A stretch of DNA of 64,000 nucleotides from Platerodrilus igneus (lineage: Eukaryota > Arthropoda > Insecta > Coleoptera > Lycidae): positions 743,326 to 807,325 of the forward strand of contig JARFIW010001343.1 of assembly GCA_036346225.1 (NCBI GenBank), given 5' to 3'. Made by a program: the position numbers and the translations under genes. A model generated the notes under the pieces. It saw only the letters and a program-made list of their open reading frames with translations, was not told where the DNA came from and did not search any database. Each line of letters starts with the position of its first letter. Position 1 is the stretch's first letter. This document shows positions 10,779 to 23,330 of the stretch, piece after piece.

Positions 10779-12868
10779 ATCGCGACAAAGCCACAAAAGA
10801 AAAACTTAAAAAGAAAAGTCTGTTAGCACAGTAACAGCTTAAAATCTAAGTCCTTACTACCCTACATAAACCCTAACTTAAAACCTACAAAATGTTTATA
10901 TAAGGCGCCACCTGGTTTTTCGACCGATAGCACGTCTACCGAAGTACCAGGAAACGGAATAGGTAGCCCGATAGTCTTTGACTACACTACTTACCGACAG
11001 CACAAATTTGTCGGGGAGCATGAAACACTGCTTAAACTAACACGGGTGCGACAAGTCGCCTAACCTATCTAAACCTATCTAAACTTATTAAAAAGCTAAC
11101 ATAAAGTTCTTATATGCAAACACACATGAGTGTTGCATCAAACTATTCTTCTTTTTGGCAAGAAGTGCCCAAATTTAAAAATGTTCATGAGAGTGCGTCA
11201 CCTTGCACTCTGGCAAATTTTGTTTCTGGTACTTTGGTTTCTTCCGATGCACATTTAACTTGTCCATGACACAGTTGTGAATCCACAAATTTACCAAAAG
11301 TACCGCCTACTAAATCCTTATATGCTAACCTGACAAATTACATTTCTAAATCGGGTTAGCTTTTTCACTTAAATTTCAGAAAGATAATTCCCACGTCTGG
11401 TCATATATACCACCGTTAGGACGATAAAAGATAAGATAAGATCTCAAATTGATGTTAAAGATAATAGATAAGGTAAAGATATTAAGCTTAAGTTGTTATC
11501 CTCAAAGGTAATGAATAAGATAACGGTATTAAGCTTTAGTTATTATTTGAGATACTCGATAAGATAACACGATATTAAGTTAAAGTGATTATAAGAGATA
11601 GTAGGTAACATGAATTTAAACAGAAGTTATTGCTCAAGATAACCGGTAAGATAACGCGACATAACTCGAAGTTATTCCTAACGGTAGTCGGTAAGATAAC
11701 GATAAATTAAACCAAAGTTATTACTAACGGTAATCGGTAAGATAACGATACTAAACTAAGGTTATTACCAAAGGTAATCAATAAGATAACGATATTAAAC
11801 CTAAAGGTATTGTCAAAGATAATAAAGAAGACAAAGATATTGGCCTAGTTATTACCCAAGACAATGATAACAAAAGAGTGGCTCCAGTAGAGCCGTTTAA
11901 ATGGGATTGACCTATATAACACAGCGTAGTCTGAAGGACCACCTGCGATATTAATCCGACAAGATAAGATATAACATTTTAAAATTCACTAGACTCCTAA
12001 GAGAACTAGTACGATAATTTTCCTAACGAGTGCTTCAACTACGATAAGAAAATCAGACAAAAGTTGACACAACAACTTACAAGTATCATTACAGATACAA
12101 ACACACAAAACAACTGTTTTAAGGTAGTTTTTAAAACGGTAGCACCCTAAACACACAAAATGCCCAATTATAAGCAGTTAAATACAGATACACTGTCCCC
12201 ATATGCTAAAACAACCGAGAATTTAATAAGATAACAATAAGAAGCGATAGCGTCTCACCACAAAGTTCAATAAAAAATAACGAAAAAAAAGTTTATAAGT
12301 TATGTAGATTTAGTAGAAAAAGGAAGGAATAATGTTGTAGTATAATGATGTAGTATAATGTGGGCGATTGCAATAATTCAGAGGAAAAACACACGGAATA
12401 GATAATCCTAGTTCTTGCAACTGCGAATATGAACTATTTCTTTCAATGGCATAGATCGCGCGTGTCCTATGTGAGCCCAAAGAAGAAAGCATTCACTCAA
12501 CATCAGCCAAAACCAGTCATAAAAATTCAATGGGTTATTTCAACCAAAGTTACGACAATTACCATACAATTAAACCATATAAGAGAAATACTAAAGACCG
12601 AACAATATGTAATAGGAAAATTTCAAGGGTTAATTAAATGAAACGACAGAGTTATATTGGGGGGTGTAGAGGATGAAGTGATATATGAGTAACGGTATGG
12701 TCGAGGAAAAGTCAACCAGAAGAAAAGATAGCTAAATTAAGGTAAGTAAAGTTAACGTGTAAGAAATTATATACTATATGAGAGAAGGAATAAGTAATTA
12801 AAGATACTAATTGAGGGTGAGAACAAAAAATATTAGGTAAATCGTGAGGAGAATGGGGCATGAAAAAC
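10779..12868 (-). other. 3' UTR of G2, with minisatellite at about 11430-11880
   Basis: Non-coding region between the integrase stop and the 3' LTR in element sense. The bases next to the LTR are purine-rich on the plus strand, that is pyrimidine-rich in the element's own sense, so no ordinary polypurine tract is visible. The degenerate about 50-bp repeat at about 11430-11880 matches those of G1 and G3. No env frame is seen. Confidence 0.8.
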
Positions 12869-15800
12869 TTAATTAGCACTTGGGTCGGCAGAGAATGGCT
12901 TAAGGTCTTTAATATGCCACCTGCCTTGGCGTTTTCCTTCAGTATCCTGAAGTTCATAGATAAGGGGACTAATAACACGTGTGACTTTACAAAGAATGAA
13001 TTTAGGGCCAATTTTGAAGAAAATTTCTTAGATGCATCCGATAAGACATAGTTCTTTTTCCAAACTTGTTCGCCCAAGGCAAAGGAAATATTTCGCTTAC
13101 GCAAGTTATAATGGTCCTTACTCTTTTCGTAAGCTTTTAACAAATTTTTTCTAACGTCGTTAAAGATAGAAGGTAGTGACTGTTGGTCCTTGTCCCAACG
13201 TACTTTATCGTCAAATTCAATTACGTTAGTATCGTCAGGCACTAAACCATAGTAACTCCCATCGATTGGGGTATATCTTCCAAAAACAAGAAAAGACGGA
13301 GTGAATTGGGTTGCTTCGTGTTTAGATGTACGCAAAGCTTGAGCAATTTCAAAGATATGTTCATCCCATGTAGTATGGTCTGAATCAATATAAGACGAGA
13401 TAGCGGTAATTAACACTCGATTTACTCTCTCGGTAGGGTTTACTTGGGGGTGATATTTTGCGTTAAACCAAATTTTTTGTACTTTGTAACTTTTAACGAA
13501 ATTCTGAAAATCTTTAGAGATAAATTGTGCACCATTGTCACAAAGAATAATCTGGGGGACACCAAAGATAAGAAAGACATTCTGTTCTAGGAATTTAATT
13601 ATTGCAGCGGAGGTAGCTTTACGTAAGGGTTGCACCATAACAAATTTAGAAAACCAATCGGTAACAACTAAAGATATTGATTACCTCTTCTCGATCGAGG
13701 AGAGGTCCTAATAAGTCAAGCGATATTAATTGAAAGGGATAAGATACACGCTTAAAGTTACCCATTAAACCAGGGCGAGCATCTTGCGAACTTTTATGGG
13801 AACCACAAATTTTGCAGCTTTTAATGTAGCGACAAACAGATTGCTTAAGTGTGGGCCAGTAATACAATTCAGATATTTTCGCGAGAGTTTTGTAACACCA
13901 AGGTGTGCAGCTAAGGGATCGTCGTGACATAATTTCAGCACCTCACTGCGATTTGCAGTGGGCACAACGAGTTTCCATTCAGGTATATTCGATATTTTAT
14001 GTGGGGACGAGGATACAAATTTATACAGTCTATTATTAGTTACTCGAAAGGTAGGAAATTTGTCGGGATTATCGGAAACTTTTTTTATCATATTGAGGTA
14101 CCAGGTATCCAGAATTAAATTTGGAAGGTTAAGAGAAAACATCTCGAGATAACGCATCAGGTACGATATTTAATTTGCCAGGCCTATGCCTAACATCGAA
14201 AGTAAATTGAGATATACGCAAGTTCCATCTTGCCAAACGACCTGCGGGTTGTTTCAAGTTATTAAGCCAAGTGAGTGCTGCACAATCAGTGATTACGGTA
14301 AAGTGTGTACCTTCGACATATCCTCTAAATTTCTCGATGCCAAAGATAACACCCAATAGTTCTCGTTCGGTAGCAGAGTATTTTTGTTCGGCAGAAGTTA
14401 AGGCACGGCTCGCATAAGCGATTGGATGTTCTAAACCATTGTTTACCTGGAACAACATTGCACCTAACCCGGTAAGTGAGGCATCGGTTTGTATATAAAA
14501 CTTATCATCGAAATTTGGAGAGATTAAGATAGGTGCTGAAGTGATTAGTGTTATAATTTGTTCGAAAGCCTGTTGGGATTCTAAATTCCACTCGATAGTT
14601 TGGGATTTCTTTTTATTTTTAATTAAAGCGGTAATGGGTGCAGATATAGTTGAAAGGTTAGGTAAAAAAATGCGATAATAGCTAATCATTCCTATCAAAC
14701 GTTTGATTTCGGTAACAGTTTTGGTGTTTTAAATTTAGTAATGGCATCAACTTTAGCAGGATCGGCTCGTAAGCCTGTCCCATCGATAATAAAACCAAGA
14801 AATGTAAGGGATGAACGACAAAATTGAGACTTTTCCCAGTTTATCTTAAAACCTGCTGCATTTAAACGTTCAGCAACTTCATCTAATGTGGCGATATGTT
14901 CATCGAAAGAACTTGAGATAACTAAGATATCATCTAAAAATACAAAGGCACGTTCTTGATGTAAGATAGGACCTAACGTTTGATCCATAGTACGTTGTAA
15001 AGTTTGTGGAGCGTTACAGAGACCAAATGGCAAAAAATTATATTCGAAAAGACCTCGGCCTGGGACACAAAAAGCAGTTTTTTGACGAGAAGATAAGTCA
15101 AGAGGTATCTGATAAAAAGCTTGTCTAAGGTCGATAGATGAGATAAATTTTGCATTACGAAGCCTGCTCAAAATTGAATCAGTTCTAGGTAAAGGATAAG
15201 CGTCTGGAACAGTAACAGAATTTAGCTTCCTGCCATCAAAACAGACACGCCATTCGTCATTCTTTTCCGAACTAGCAATACGGGAGAGGTCCACGGTGAA
15301 TTTGAAGGAGAGATAACACCAGATACTAACATTTTGTCTATTTCCGCATGTAAATGCTTTTGTAAGGCAGGCGATAAGGGATATTGACGTTGCTTAAAGG
15401 GAAGGGCATCACCTGTAGAGATAACGTGTTTGCCGTTGTAACACAACCAAGTTCAGAGGTATTAAGTTTGCGAAATTTGTCGATTGTAGCGTTAAGAGTT
15501 ACATCTTGGGAATCAGTAAGAGAGATTTTGTTAGATATTCCTGTAGATGCACAGGAGTTCGTTTTAATAGAGGTTTGCCATGAAAATCCTGAAAGTAAAG
15601 TGACAGATTAAAAGTTTACAGAAATCAACGCCTAGCAGAAAAGGATACGCTAATGCAGGGACAATCAAAAATAAAACATCACGTTCAAGAGACTCTACAC
15701 GAATTTTTAACTTAAGGGAACCGGTTACATGTATTTGATTATCGTCAGCTAAATTTATGGAAGTTTTTCAGGAATAATTTGAATTTTGATATTTTGTTGG

Positions 15801-15905
15801 GATAATTGATGTAAACCTTCGTTATTTATAAGAGAACATGAAGAACCTGTATCCAGTAAAGCAATTACATTTAAGGAACCAATTGAGATAGATAAGTGTG
15901 GACGG
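12869..15905 (-). pseudogene. pol: pol polyprotein of G2 (PR-RT-RH-IN), lightly frameshifted
   Basis: Protease DTGSS starts at 15853 and runs leftward. RT lies in a 199-codon open segment (14695-15294) with LPFGLCNAP and the catalytic FLDD box at 14939-14950. A 189-codon segment (14129-14698) carries the RT end and RNase H. Integrase spans about 14100-12869: an HHCC zinc domain (HDDPLAAHLG, then CKICGSH), the core Asp in SLDLLGPL, CDNGAQF, and the Glu in PTERVNRV, so all three catalytic residues are present. The 308-codon frame at 12712-13638 covers most of integrase but leaves the true frame near its end; the stop used here (12869-12871) matches that of G3. Breaks are single-base indels. The best-preserved pol in the window, but not intact as read. 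Confidence 0.92.
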
Positions 15906-17433
15906 TTATCGAAGGGTTTTTAACAAGTTGTGAAACAGCGGTAGTCTTTTATGATAAAAGGAATTGACGGTTTGTAACCACTTAGACCACTCGGCTGGAG
16001 TAGTGTAGCATAATTCCTCTAATAAAGGTAAGGTATTTTGTACATTAATAGTAGCGGTATTATTATTAGATAAATTTAATGACGGTACAACGTTAGAAGT
16101 GGTTTTATAATTTAAATTTATTGGCGTCTGTGTCCGTTGGATGATTGGTGTTGAGGGCGATTTTGGTTTCTTGAGATATTCACACCCTGATTTGAAATAT
16201 CTCGACGGGAGTTTCCCGATACGTTAGGATTACAGTTGGTGCAGTTAGATTTGTAGATATTTGAGCGACCACAGCCATAACAAAAATATTTTTAGGGTAA
16301 GTGCAGACAGTATAGCTATGTCCACTTCGCTTGCAGTTCCAACAGGTAAGTGCGTTGTTAGTGACGGTAGAAGGAACGTTAAGGGTAGATACTTTACGGG
16401 AAGCTCGAACTTGGCAAGCTAGATCAGGTTCGAGAAGACCAGATAATTTCTCGGTGGTGGTCGATATTTGTCAATCCTTGACCTCACTTCTTGAAGAGAG
16501 CGACATAGGTCTTTAAATGAGCTAGCGAAGATATGGGCTGTAAAGCCAAACGTTCTGAGAAATGGGGTTTAAATTTCTAAGTAATTGATCGATAATTTCG
16601 GATTCGGAAGGTTTTTGTCGAGTCTGCTATATAAAGCTTCTAATGAGGTAATAAAAGACACAACATTTTCGTCGGGACCTTGAGTTCGGTTACGAATTTC
16701 GTTCCAAAGATCGTTAATGTAGCCATAAGGTAGGAAATCTCGTTTTAAACAGGCAACTAACTCATTCCAGGTAGAAATTTGGTGTCGTATGTTTCTGTAC
16801 CATATTAATGCTGAGCCTGCGAACAAATCACCAGCTGAGATAAATAGATCTTGGTCGGTACACCCGGGAAATTTTAAAATCGTTAATCCGGTCAAGAAAG
16901 GATGATAAAGAAACCTTCGAATCAAACCCTTCAAAGGTGAGACCCCATTTGTATACAGGTATAGGTTTTCCTAATGGTTTAGGTTCGGCAAGCGCAAGAT
17001 TTGAAAAAGGTGACGATATATCTACGTCTGCGTTAGGATTAAGTCTTTCTAAAAGAATTCCTTCAAGCAATAACACCTCGGACAACAAACTTTGTTTAGC
17101 TTGAGTCGCTTGGTCATCGTTATATAAAGATAATGATTCGATACGGTGTTTGACGTGGGTTATTCTTGAAGTCAATCTCCCTAATTCGATATTAGTGGCC
17201 GCAGGATCTGTTTTGTTTATTATACCCGATATATCATCTAAAGTTAATTTAATTTCTGATACGTTGAGTGGCCAATCGCCAACAGGGTTCTTTAAGATAG
17301 CAACGCCTTTGGTTTCCTGTGACAAAACAGCCCTAAGTTGAGATCGCCTATCATTCTGATTGCTCGCAGCTATGATACTTCTACATTCCAGCTCGTAGAT
17401 TAATTCCAGCGATTTTAAATGTGATACGTTCAT
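15906..17433 (-). pseudogene. gag: gag of G2
   Basis: Start ATG at 17431-17433 (MNVSHLKSLELIYE), stop at 15906-15908, about 509 codons, the usual size for a gypsy gag. The frame at 17502 begins upstream of this ATG, which is the one shared with G3. The middle part (GDLFAGSALIWYRN) resembles retrotransposon gag capsid regions. It is followed by two cysteine knuckles; the first is CX2CX4HX4C, while the second has Ile in the His position. A one-base shift near 16870 splits the frame. The protein would form the particle that packages element RNA. Confidence 0.85.
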
Positions 17434-18075
17434 TATGAATACAATATTCAAGACACGATATAAAAATATGCGATTTTGACGCAGGTTAGAAGGTAAAAAC
17501 ACGTTACAGTTACTTTAAGGTAATACGATACGATATTTAGAGGTAAGAACTTGTTAGAACGTCACCGATAACACCAAAGAAACACATTTAAGGTATATGG
17601 AAACGAAATCAATGTTCAGTTAAATACATATTTTATAGATAATGACAGACAAGCCTTCCAAAATGGAAAATGGGCGCAGAGGATATGTTATTTAACCTAT
17701 AAGGCAACAACGTATAGTCAAACACTTCTTAAAAAGGTATACTAGCAATTTATTTCACTCAAGTGTTTTTTAAACACTTAATTTTCATGTAAAAGATAAA
17801 CCATAATGCAATTTTAGAATGTAACATAAAGATGTATTTAAGTTTCAAAAACGGCCTTTCAAAGTTAAGGAAAGCAACTAAAGATATTTTAATAGGTAAT
17901 TCTATAATACTGTATTTAAAGACATAAGGTAAGGTAAATACTTACATGAATAAAAGTAAAGTTCTTTAAGTGAAGAAGCTATTAATGCATTGTATCCTTA
18001 TAAAGGAAATTATTCTAACCTAAAACAAAGAAGAAGCCCTGAAGTTCATAGCCTGAACAGGTTGAAGGCGCCATC
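17434..18075 (-). other. 5' leader of G2
   Basis: About 640 bases between the 5' LTR and the gag ATG, closely matching 35854-36496 of G3. A/T-rich with no open frame of note. It begins with the primer-binding-site candidate. Confidence 0.8.
18056..18073 (-). promoter_or_regulatory. Primer-binding-site candidate of G2
   Basis: Two bases inside the 5' LTR the element reads TGGCGCCTTCAACCTG. TGG complements the CCA end of a tRNA, and TGGCGCC is a common start for retroelement primer sites. The tRNA species cannot be named from this sequence. Confidence 0.6.
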
Positions 18076-18767
18076 TGCTACACTTCGTTTACAGTTTTAC
18101 CTGGTCGGTAATGCAGTTAACAAAATGTTACACTTAGATTCTGGTACATTGAAATGGCGATAGATGGCTCTTCAAAGCCGGTAATACAATTACCAAAGTT
18201 CATAAGATACACATGACGTCACTGATAATTTATATTGCGCCATAATTAAGAGAAGGTACATAAAATTTAAACAATAAAAATTAGATAATCTACTCACGTG
18301 AAGGATCCGCTAACCGGCAGGAAATCACGCCACGGTAACCTCGGCATCGCTGCTGGTAGAGTTGGACATCCAAATTATCTCGGGGTCATGGTCCAGGGTC
18401 ATCTTCGTTCCTATATGCAGTGGAAGACGGGAATAGGGAATTAAGGAAAGATACTCAAGATAAGGAAATCTACATAATAAGATAACACGACACCCGGCAC
18501 GACTGTTCACTTCAAAGTTTGGCGTAAAAAAGCCACGTTTCCGCGCGAGAACCGCGGAACTCCCTACCCTTTTGTAGCATTGCCTTACCCCTATGGGGAT
18601 AATTCACACTTGCCAATTGCACTATTGTGACGTACCGGAAGCCCCGCCCAGTTCATTTAAAAATGTTCGCGCGTCTTGCGTATTTAAAATTATGGCGGGA
18701 AGCTTCCGCACATTAAAAAACTACTTAACATAAAATGTTAAAGTGCAAATTCAGTTTGCACGTAACA
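18076..18767 (-). repeat. 5' LTR of G2
   Basis: 692 bp, the right-hand LTR on the plus strand. Matches 10089-10778 apart from homopolymer lengths. TGACGTCA at 18214-18221. As the 5' LTR it should hold the promoter, but I cannot place a start site. Confidence 0.95.
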
Positions 18768-18771
18768 CCCA
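18768..18771. other. Target-site duplication CCCA, right side of G2
   Basis: Second copy of the CCCA at 10085-10088. LINE A ORF2 continues from here. Confidence 0.92.
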
Positions 18772-20225
18772 ACAAAGACACACAGAGCTGCGTCTGAAGT
18801 GATTCCATCATGCCCCGGTGCCTTCTTAGGGTTCATCCTCCTAAGAGCCCTGACGACCTCGTGAACTAGGATTGCCTTATCGGCACCTGTTCCTTGCGCC
18901 TTTGCAGCTTCCCGACGTATTAAATCGTGCGACCCTTCATCCCCCTCGGGATTATCCGATGGGAAAAATTTCTCTAGTAAATATTCCGCTGTGGTTTTAA
19001 AACCTTCCGTGTATTCGCCATTTGTTTTCTTTATATTACTGAGCGCGATTTTTTGTTGTTTTCCTCTAATTACGCGGTATGCGGTTCCCCAGGGTTCTTT
19101 CTCTGAGTTTTGCGTGCAGAATTCTTTAAATTTATTCGTTCGCGTTTCTTCTATTAATATTTTATATTCGCGGTAACTCTGATTATATTCTATTCTCCGT
19201 TGTTCTCTTATATCTCCCGAGGCGCGTTGATAGCGGCGCCTTAGGTTACGCGTTTCTGCCCGCTTGGTGGTTAGTTCCCGGGTCCACCAGGGTACGCTGT
19301 CTTTAAATGTTTTCTTTTGCGGCATGGAATACGACGACGCGTCTACCACCGCGTCGTTCAATTTTTCGCGAGTGTTTCTACTTCGTCTGCCTCTCGGCAG
19401 TTAAATAGCTCATTTTCGAGCGCAGGATACTTTCGCCAAATTTTTCTTTAAACCGCTCCCAATTTGCTTTTTTATTACAGAACCGCGGAAATATAGTTAG
19501 CTGCTCGTTTGCGCTTGTTTTGGTTTCAACGTCCCATGTTATTAATTTATGGTCAGAGAGCGTTTCCTCGTCCGACCTTAGTTTCCAATTACAAATCGTT
19601 TCTAACATTTCGTGCGAGACAGCAGTAATATCTATAAAACTGCTGCCTCTATGCGTCGCAAACGTAGGTGAATCATTAGTGTTTATCACACTAAGGTCCC
19701 ATCCCGTAAAAAGATCAGCAACCTGCGAGTCTCTATCGTCTTCGATAGGGCTGCCCCATAATGGCGACTTAGCATTAAAGTCTCCCGCGATAATTAAATT
19801 TCTATTTCTACCGATTTTACGAAGGATTCCTTCAATTTGATTTATTAAGTCCTCTGTTTGAGGATTCTCCCGCCGGGAATCGATCGGCGGAAGGTAAGTG
19901 CATATCACGTAAAACGTATGCAATCCCGTTTTTATTTCTGCGGTGGTTATGAACTCATTCGACAGATTGTTTAGGATTATTCCGGCGCACGTCCCGTTAT
20001 TTATTATTATCCCGCTACGCGGTCGTTCGGTGTTTGCGTTTAAAACGGTAACCCCCTTCCCAAAACCTGTTATTTTGTGGCTATACAGGTGCGGTTCCTG
20101 TATAAGCCCGATGTCGATATTATTTTCGCTGAATAACTTTACGAAGTTATTTGTAGCCCTTTCCTTTCCCGAGATTTAGTTGCGCGAATTTAATCTTCTT
20201 ACTTCTTTTAAATCTATCTTTTTCT

Positions 20226-21597
20226 TCACGGTCCATAATCGATGTTGCGTGTGATAGCGTTCTTCAATCTCAGCATCGTGGGGCATCTACTCGACTTGGC
20301 GTCGTGGCGCGTATCGACCTTCGCGCCACCGCCAGTTCTGTCGTTTGCCCTAGCGCAAACCACACAGCAGGGGACTGCTCTCCGGCAATTCTTGAACTCG
20401 TGACCGACTTCGGCACAGTTACCGCACCACTGTACCTTCTCCTGCACTCCATCGATCTATGGCCGTACTCGTAGCACCTGTAGCACTGCGTCATCGAGAA
20501 GTGGTCCCGGGCCCAGACTCTTCGCCACCTAAGGTTTATAGCGTCAGCTAATATGCGTCTCCGAAGTGTGGGGGTCACTTCGAAGACTACGTTGACGAAA
20601 GGATCCCTAGGGCCCTTTCCGCCAAACCTAAACTTCTCTCTTAGGTGGTCTTCAATTTTCAAATCGCCGAAGCGGGGATTCTGGCACGCGATCAACCGCA
20701 CCAGCTCTTCCGCCTTCATCCCCGCTTCGACCCCCGGAAGAACGACCCGTGGGCGCTTCTTCTCGATGGTCTTCGCCACGAGCTCTTTGCAGTCACCGAC
20801 AACCTTCGACTGCAGTTTCTTTGCATCTTCTCGGTTTGCACACTCGACAACTACACCGCCCTTGCGAGTTCTACGAGCTCCGACCACAACAAAACCATCA
20901 CGAGCGGGATCGACCTTCTTCTTTAGGGTCGACATGACGTCATCGTTCTCCCTGGCCTGGCGTCGACCCTAACTGCAAAGGTGGGCGTCGCACCTGCAGC
21001 AGCTGCAGCATACGACGCCTTCCGCGGCATCGGCACCTCCTGGCTCCTGGAACACTGCTGCCCTGAAACACAAGCAACCACCGCTGGACTTCCCCCGACA
21101 ACATTAGCTCTCCCAGAATCACTAGCCACAAGCCGCAGCGCCCTAACCATACCTATAAGTTGATTCGCCGCGTCGAGGAAATCATCCAGGGCGTAGCGAA
21201 TCCTCTTTCTGTCCTCCACGACGATAGTGGCGGAGGTCGTCGGCACCCTCCCGGAGATGACCCAGTGCGCCTTCCTCACCCTCAATCTCAGGAGGTCCAG
21301 CTCATCGAGGTCGCTAGCTGCAACGCTAACGTCGCTGCTAGTCGACATCTTTTGCTGGGCTCCCGAAGTTGAGGGCGATTCAGGCGCCGCAGCCACCCCA
21401 GGGGGCCCCGACTCCCCCGACACAACCACCGCAGACACAGGCTCCTCTACCTCTTCCTGAATCCCTAACCTAACGTCTTTTAAAATTACCTTTAGCTGTT
21501 TCCCCCCAACAGCGCCCTCAGCCTCTGACCTATTAGACTCCGACCTATCTCCCCTCTTCTTCCTGGGCAACGGGTCCTCGTCGCGGTGGACCACCAT
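20226..21597 (-). pseudogene. LINE A ORF1: gag-like protein with CCHC knuckles, frameshifted
   Basis: Starts at ATG 21595-21597 (MVVHRDEDPLPRKK), shared with LINE B; an upstream in-frame ATG at 21627 is less conserved. About 457 codons, normal for R1-group ORF1. The N-terminus is charged and low-complexity; a middle region (VDPARDGFVVVGARR, FRFGGKGPRDPFVNVVFEV) resembles the nucleic-acid-binding core of R1-type ORF1. The C-terminus has CYRCYEYGHRSMEC, CGNCAEVGHEFKNC and a looser third motif beginning CCVVC. Frameshifts lie near 20930 and 20445. The stop at 20226-20228 overlaps the ORF2 start. The product would bind LINE RNA. It is more diverged from LINE B here than in ORF2. Confidence 0.87.
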
Positions 21598-22697
21598 GCT
21601 GACAAAACAAACGACAAAAAATGACACCTAAAACGCAGTTCAAAACCACTTGACCGTTACGACGCTAAAAGAAAGACGCTAGAAGAACGCAAAACGTTGG
21701 TCCAATAAAAATGTTTTGTTTAAAGGTGAACCGTAAGCAACCTTGTATTTATTTAAACTTCGAACCGCCCAATTAAATATCAAATTTTAACAAAAATACA
21801 ACAAGCACCAAGCGTCAAAATAACAACTAGAATCAAATAAATTCCCTAGCGCAATTCGATTCAAAATGTACCGCGAAGAACACTATTTATTTATTTTAAA
21901 TTTTTTAAAACCGCCAAATCAATTTAAATAAACTAATTACTTCAAAACATTAAAATATATAATTTACAAACAACAACACTTTATTTTTAAACGTGTAATT
22001 AAGAAAATAAGGTCGAGCGCAATCGGAATGAGGTAACCGGAAATGACCTTTCACTTAATCACTTGGTAACTGTAACTGCTACACCGCTTAATTACACCAA
22101 AATCGATCTTAAAGGAATTTATAAGTACGCGTGTACTTAAATTACGAAAAAATTTATATTAAAATTGTTTTAAAATTTACAGTTTTTGAGATATTTATTT
22201 GATTTAAAAAGGCTTAGATTTTTGTTTTTTTTGGTTATTATTTTATTATACGCGCACTATAAAAATTTCACACACTTTTTGGTTGTTTTACCCGGTTTTT
22301 TACTCGATTTACGCGGTTTTTATTTTAAATTTATTATTAAAAATGCCTTTTTAAGTTATTCCGAAATTATTTTGAGTATTAGTTTAGTAGATTTTTGTTT
22401 TGTTGGCCCGTAATTTATTTATTTTATTTTAAAACGCGGATTTAGTTTAAATTACAAAGAAAACGCGATTTATTTAGTTTTTATTTAGTTTAAATTCTGT
22501 TTTAAAATTTTTATTTTACTGCCCTGTATTTAAATTTTGATGGCACACAATTATAAAAATAAAACACAATAAAAAGCAAAGCTTCAAATAAAATAATTCA
22601 ACAATAAATAATAAAACCCTAGATAAACACTTACTGTTATTGCTGAAGCGGGAGCTCGGCAGAAACACGTCCGCTCGCTTCAAGCGGCAACTAGAAA
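21598..22697 (-). other. LINE A 5' UTR
   Basis: About 1.1 kb of A/T-rich sequence shared with LINE B 49444-50544. No open frame of note. The terminal bases (TTTCTAGTTGCCGCTTGAAG in LINE sense) are identical in both copies, and beyond them the two copies diverge into satellite, which fixes the LINE 5' end at 22697. It should contain an internal promoter, but none is recognisable by eye. Confidence 0.82.
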
Positions 22698-23330
22698 GTG
22701 GACTAACCTGACCAACCTGACTAACCTGACTAGCCTGACTAGCTTGACTTTCTTGACTAGCTTGACTAACGTGCTTAACTTGACTAACTTGACTAACTTG
22801 ACTAACTTGACTAACTTGACTAACTTGACTAACTTGACTAGCTTGACTAGCTTGACTAGCTTGACTAGCTTGACTAGCTGGACTAGTTTGACTATTTTGA
22901 CTAGCTTGACTAGATTGACTAGCATGATTAACTTGACTAGCTTGACTAGCTTGATTAACTTGGCTAACTTGACTAACTTGACTAGCTTGACTAGCTTGAC
23001 TGGCTTGACTAGCTTTACTAGCTTGACTAGCTTTACTAGCTTGACTAGCTTGACTAGCTTGACTAGCTTGACTAGCTTGACTAGCTTGACTAGCTTGACT
23101 AACTTGACTAGCTTGACTAGCTTGACTAGCTTGACTAGCTTGACTAGCTTGACTAGCTTGACTAGCTTGACTAGCTCGACTAGTTTGACTAGCTTTTACT
23201 AACTTGACTAGCTTGACTAGCTTGACTAGCTTGACTAGCTTGACTAGCTTGACTAGCTTGACTAGCTTGACTAGCTTGACTAGCTTGACTAGCTTGACTA
23301 GCTTGACTAGCTTGACTAGCTTGACTAACT

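Larger units (their letters stand above)
10089..18767 (-). mobile_element. Ty3/gypsy LTR retrotransposon copy G2 (complete, minus strand)
   Basis: Complete 8,679-bp element with two LTRs (690 and 692 bp), leader with a primer-binding-site candidate, gag, pol and 2.1-kb 3' UTR. It lies inside LINE A ORF2 in the same sense as the LINE. The target duplication is CCCA. The only LTR differences I noticed are homopolymer lengths (TTT/TTTT near 10578 and 18567; AAAAA/AAAAAA near 10725 and 18714), so insertion is recent. It has the longest open frames of the three copies. Confidence 0.96.
7958..20236 (-). pseudogene. LINE A ORF2: APE endonuclease - RT - RNase H - zinc motif (split by G2, RT site mutated)
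   Basis: The start chosen is the ATG at 20234-20236, which overlaps the ORF1 stop by 11 bases. Endonuclease motifs follow: QLNLGKG, IQEP (about 20095), GDFNAKSPLWGS (19785 downward), DITAVS and LSDHKLI (about 19555). The RT N-terminus (KKAPGHDGI) runs to 18768, and the frame resumes at 10088 beyond G2 with RPISLLPVLGK and VALDISGAFD. The catalytic box reads GFANDTLLI: the first Asp is Asn (codon at 9495-9497), whereas LINE B has Asp there. Compared with LINE B, 21 bases are missing just inside the G2 junction. A frameshift at about 9305 precedes an intact 412-codon segment with RNase H residues (TDGS, CELVAIREA, SDSKSAL, VRSHNGNVGNDRADE) and zinc motif CECGKGAESAEHVFFDC. Encodes no active RT as read. 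Confidence 0.9.
6982..22697 (-). mobile_element. LINE A: R1-group non-LTR retrotransposon, split by G2
   Basis: Read on the minus strand from 22697: 5' UTR, ORF1 (CCHC knuckles), ORF2 (endonuclease, RT, RNase H, zinc motif), 3' UTR. Gypsy copy G2 interrupts ORF2, and G1 cuts off the last about 370 bases of the 3' UTR. Without G2 the remainder is about 7.0 kb, against about 7.4 kb for complete LINE B. The 5' end abuts the 9-bp satellite. APE-type endonuclease, RT, RNase H, C-x-C-x8-H-x4-C and a triple-knuckle ORF1 together are typical of R1-group elements (R1, TRAS, SART, Waldo). Clade placement is from motifs only, so I or LOA groups cannot be excluded. Confidence 0.9.
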
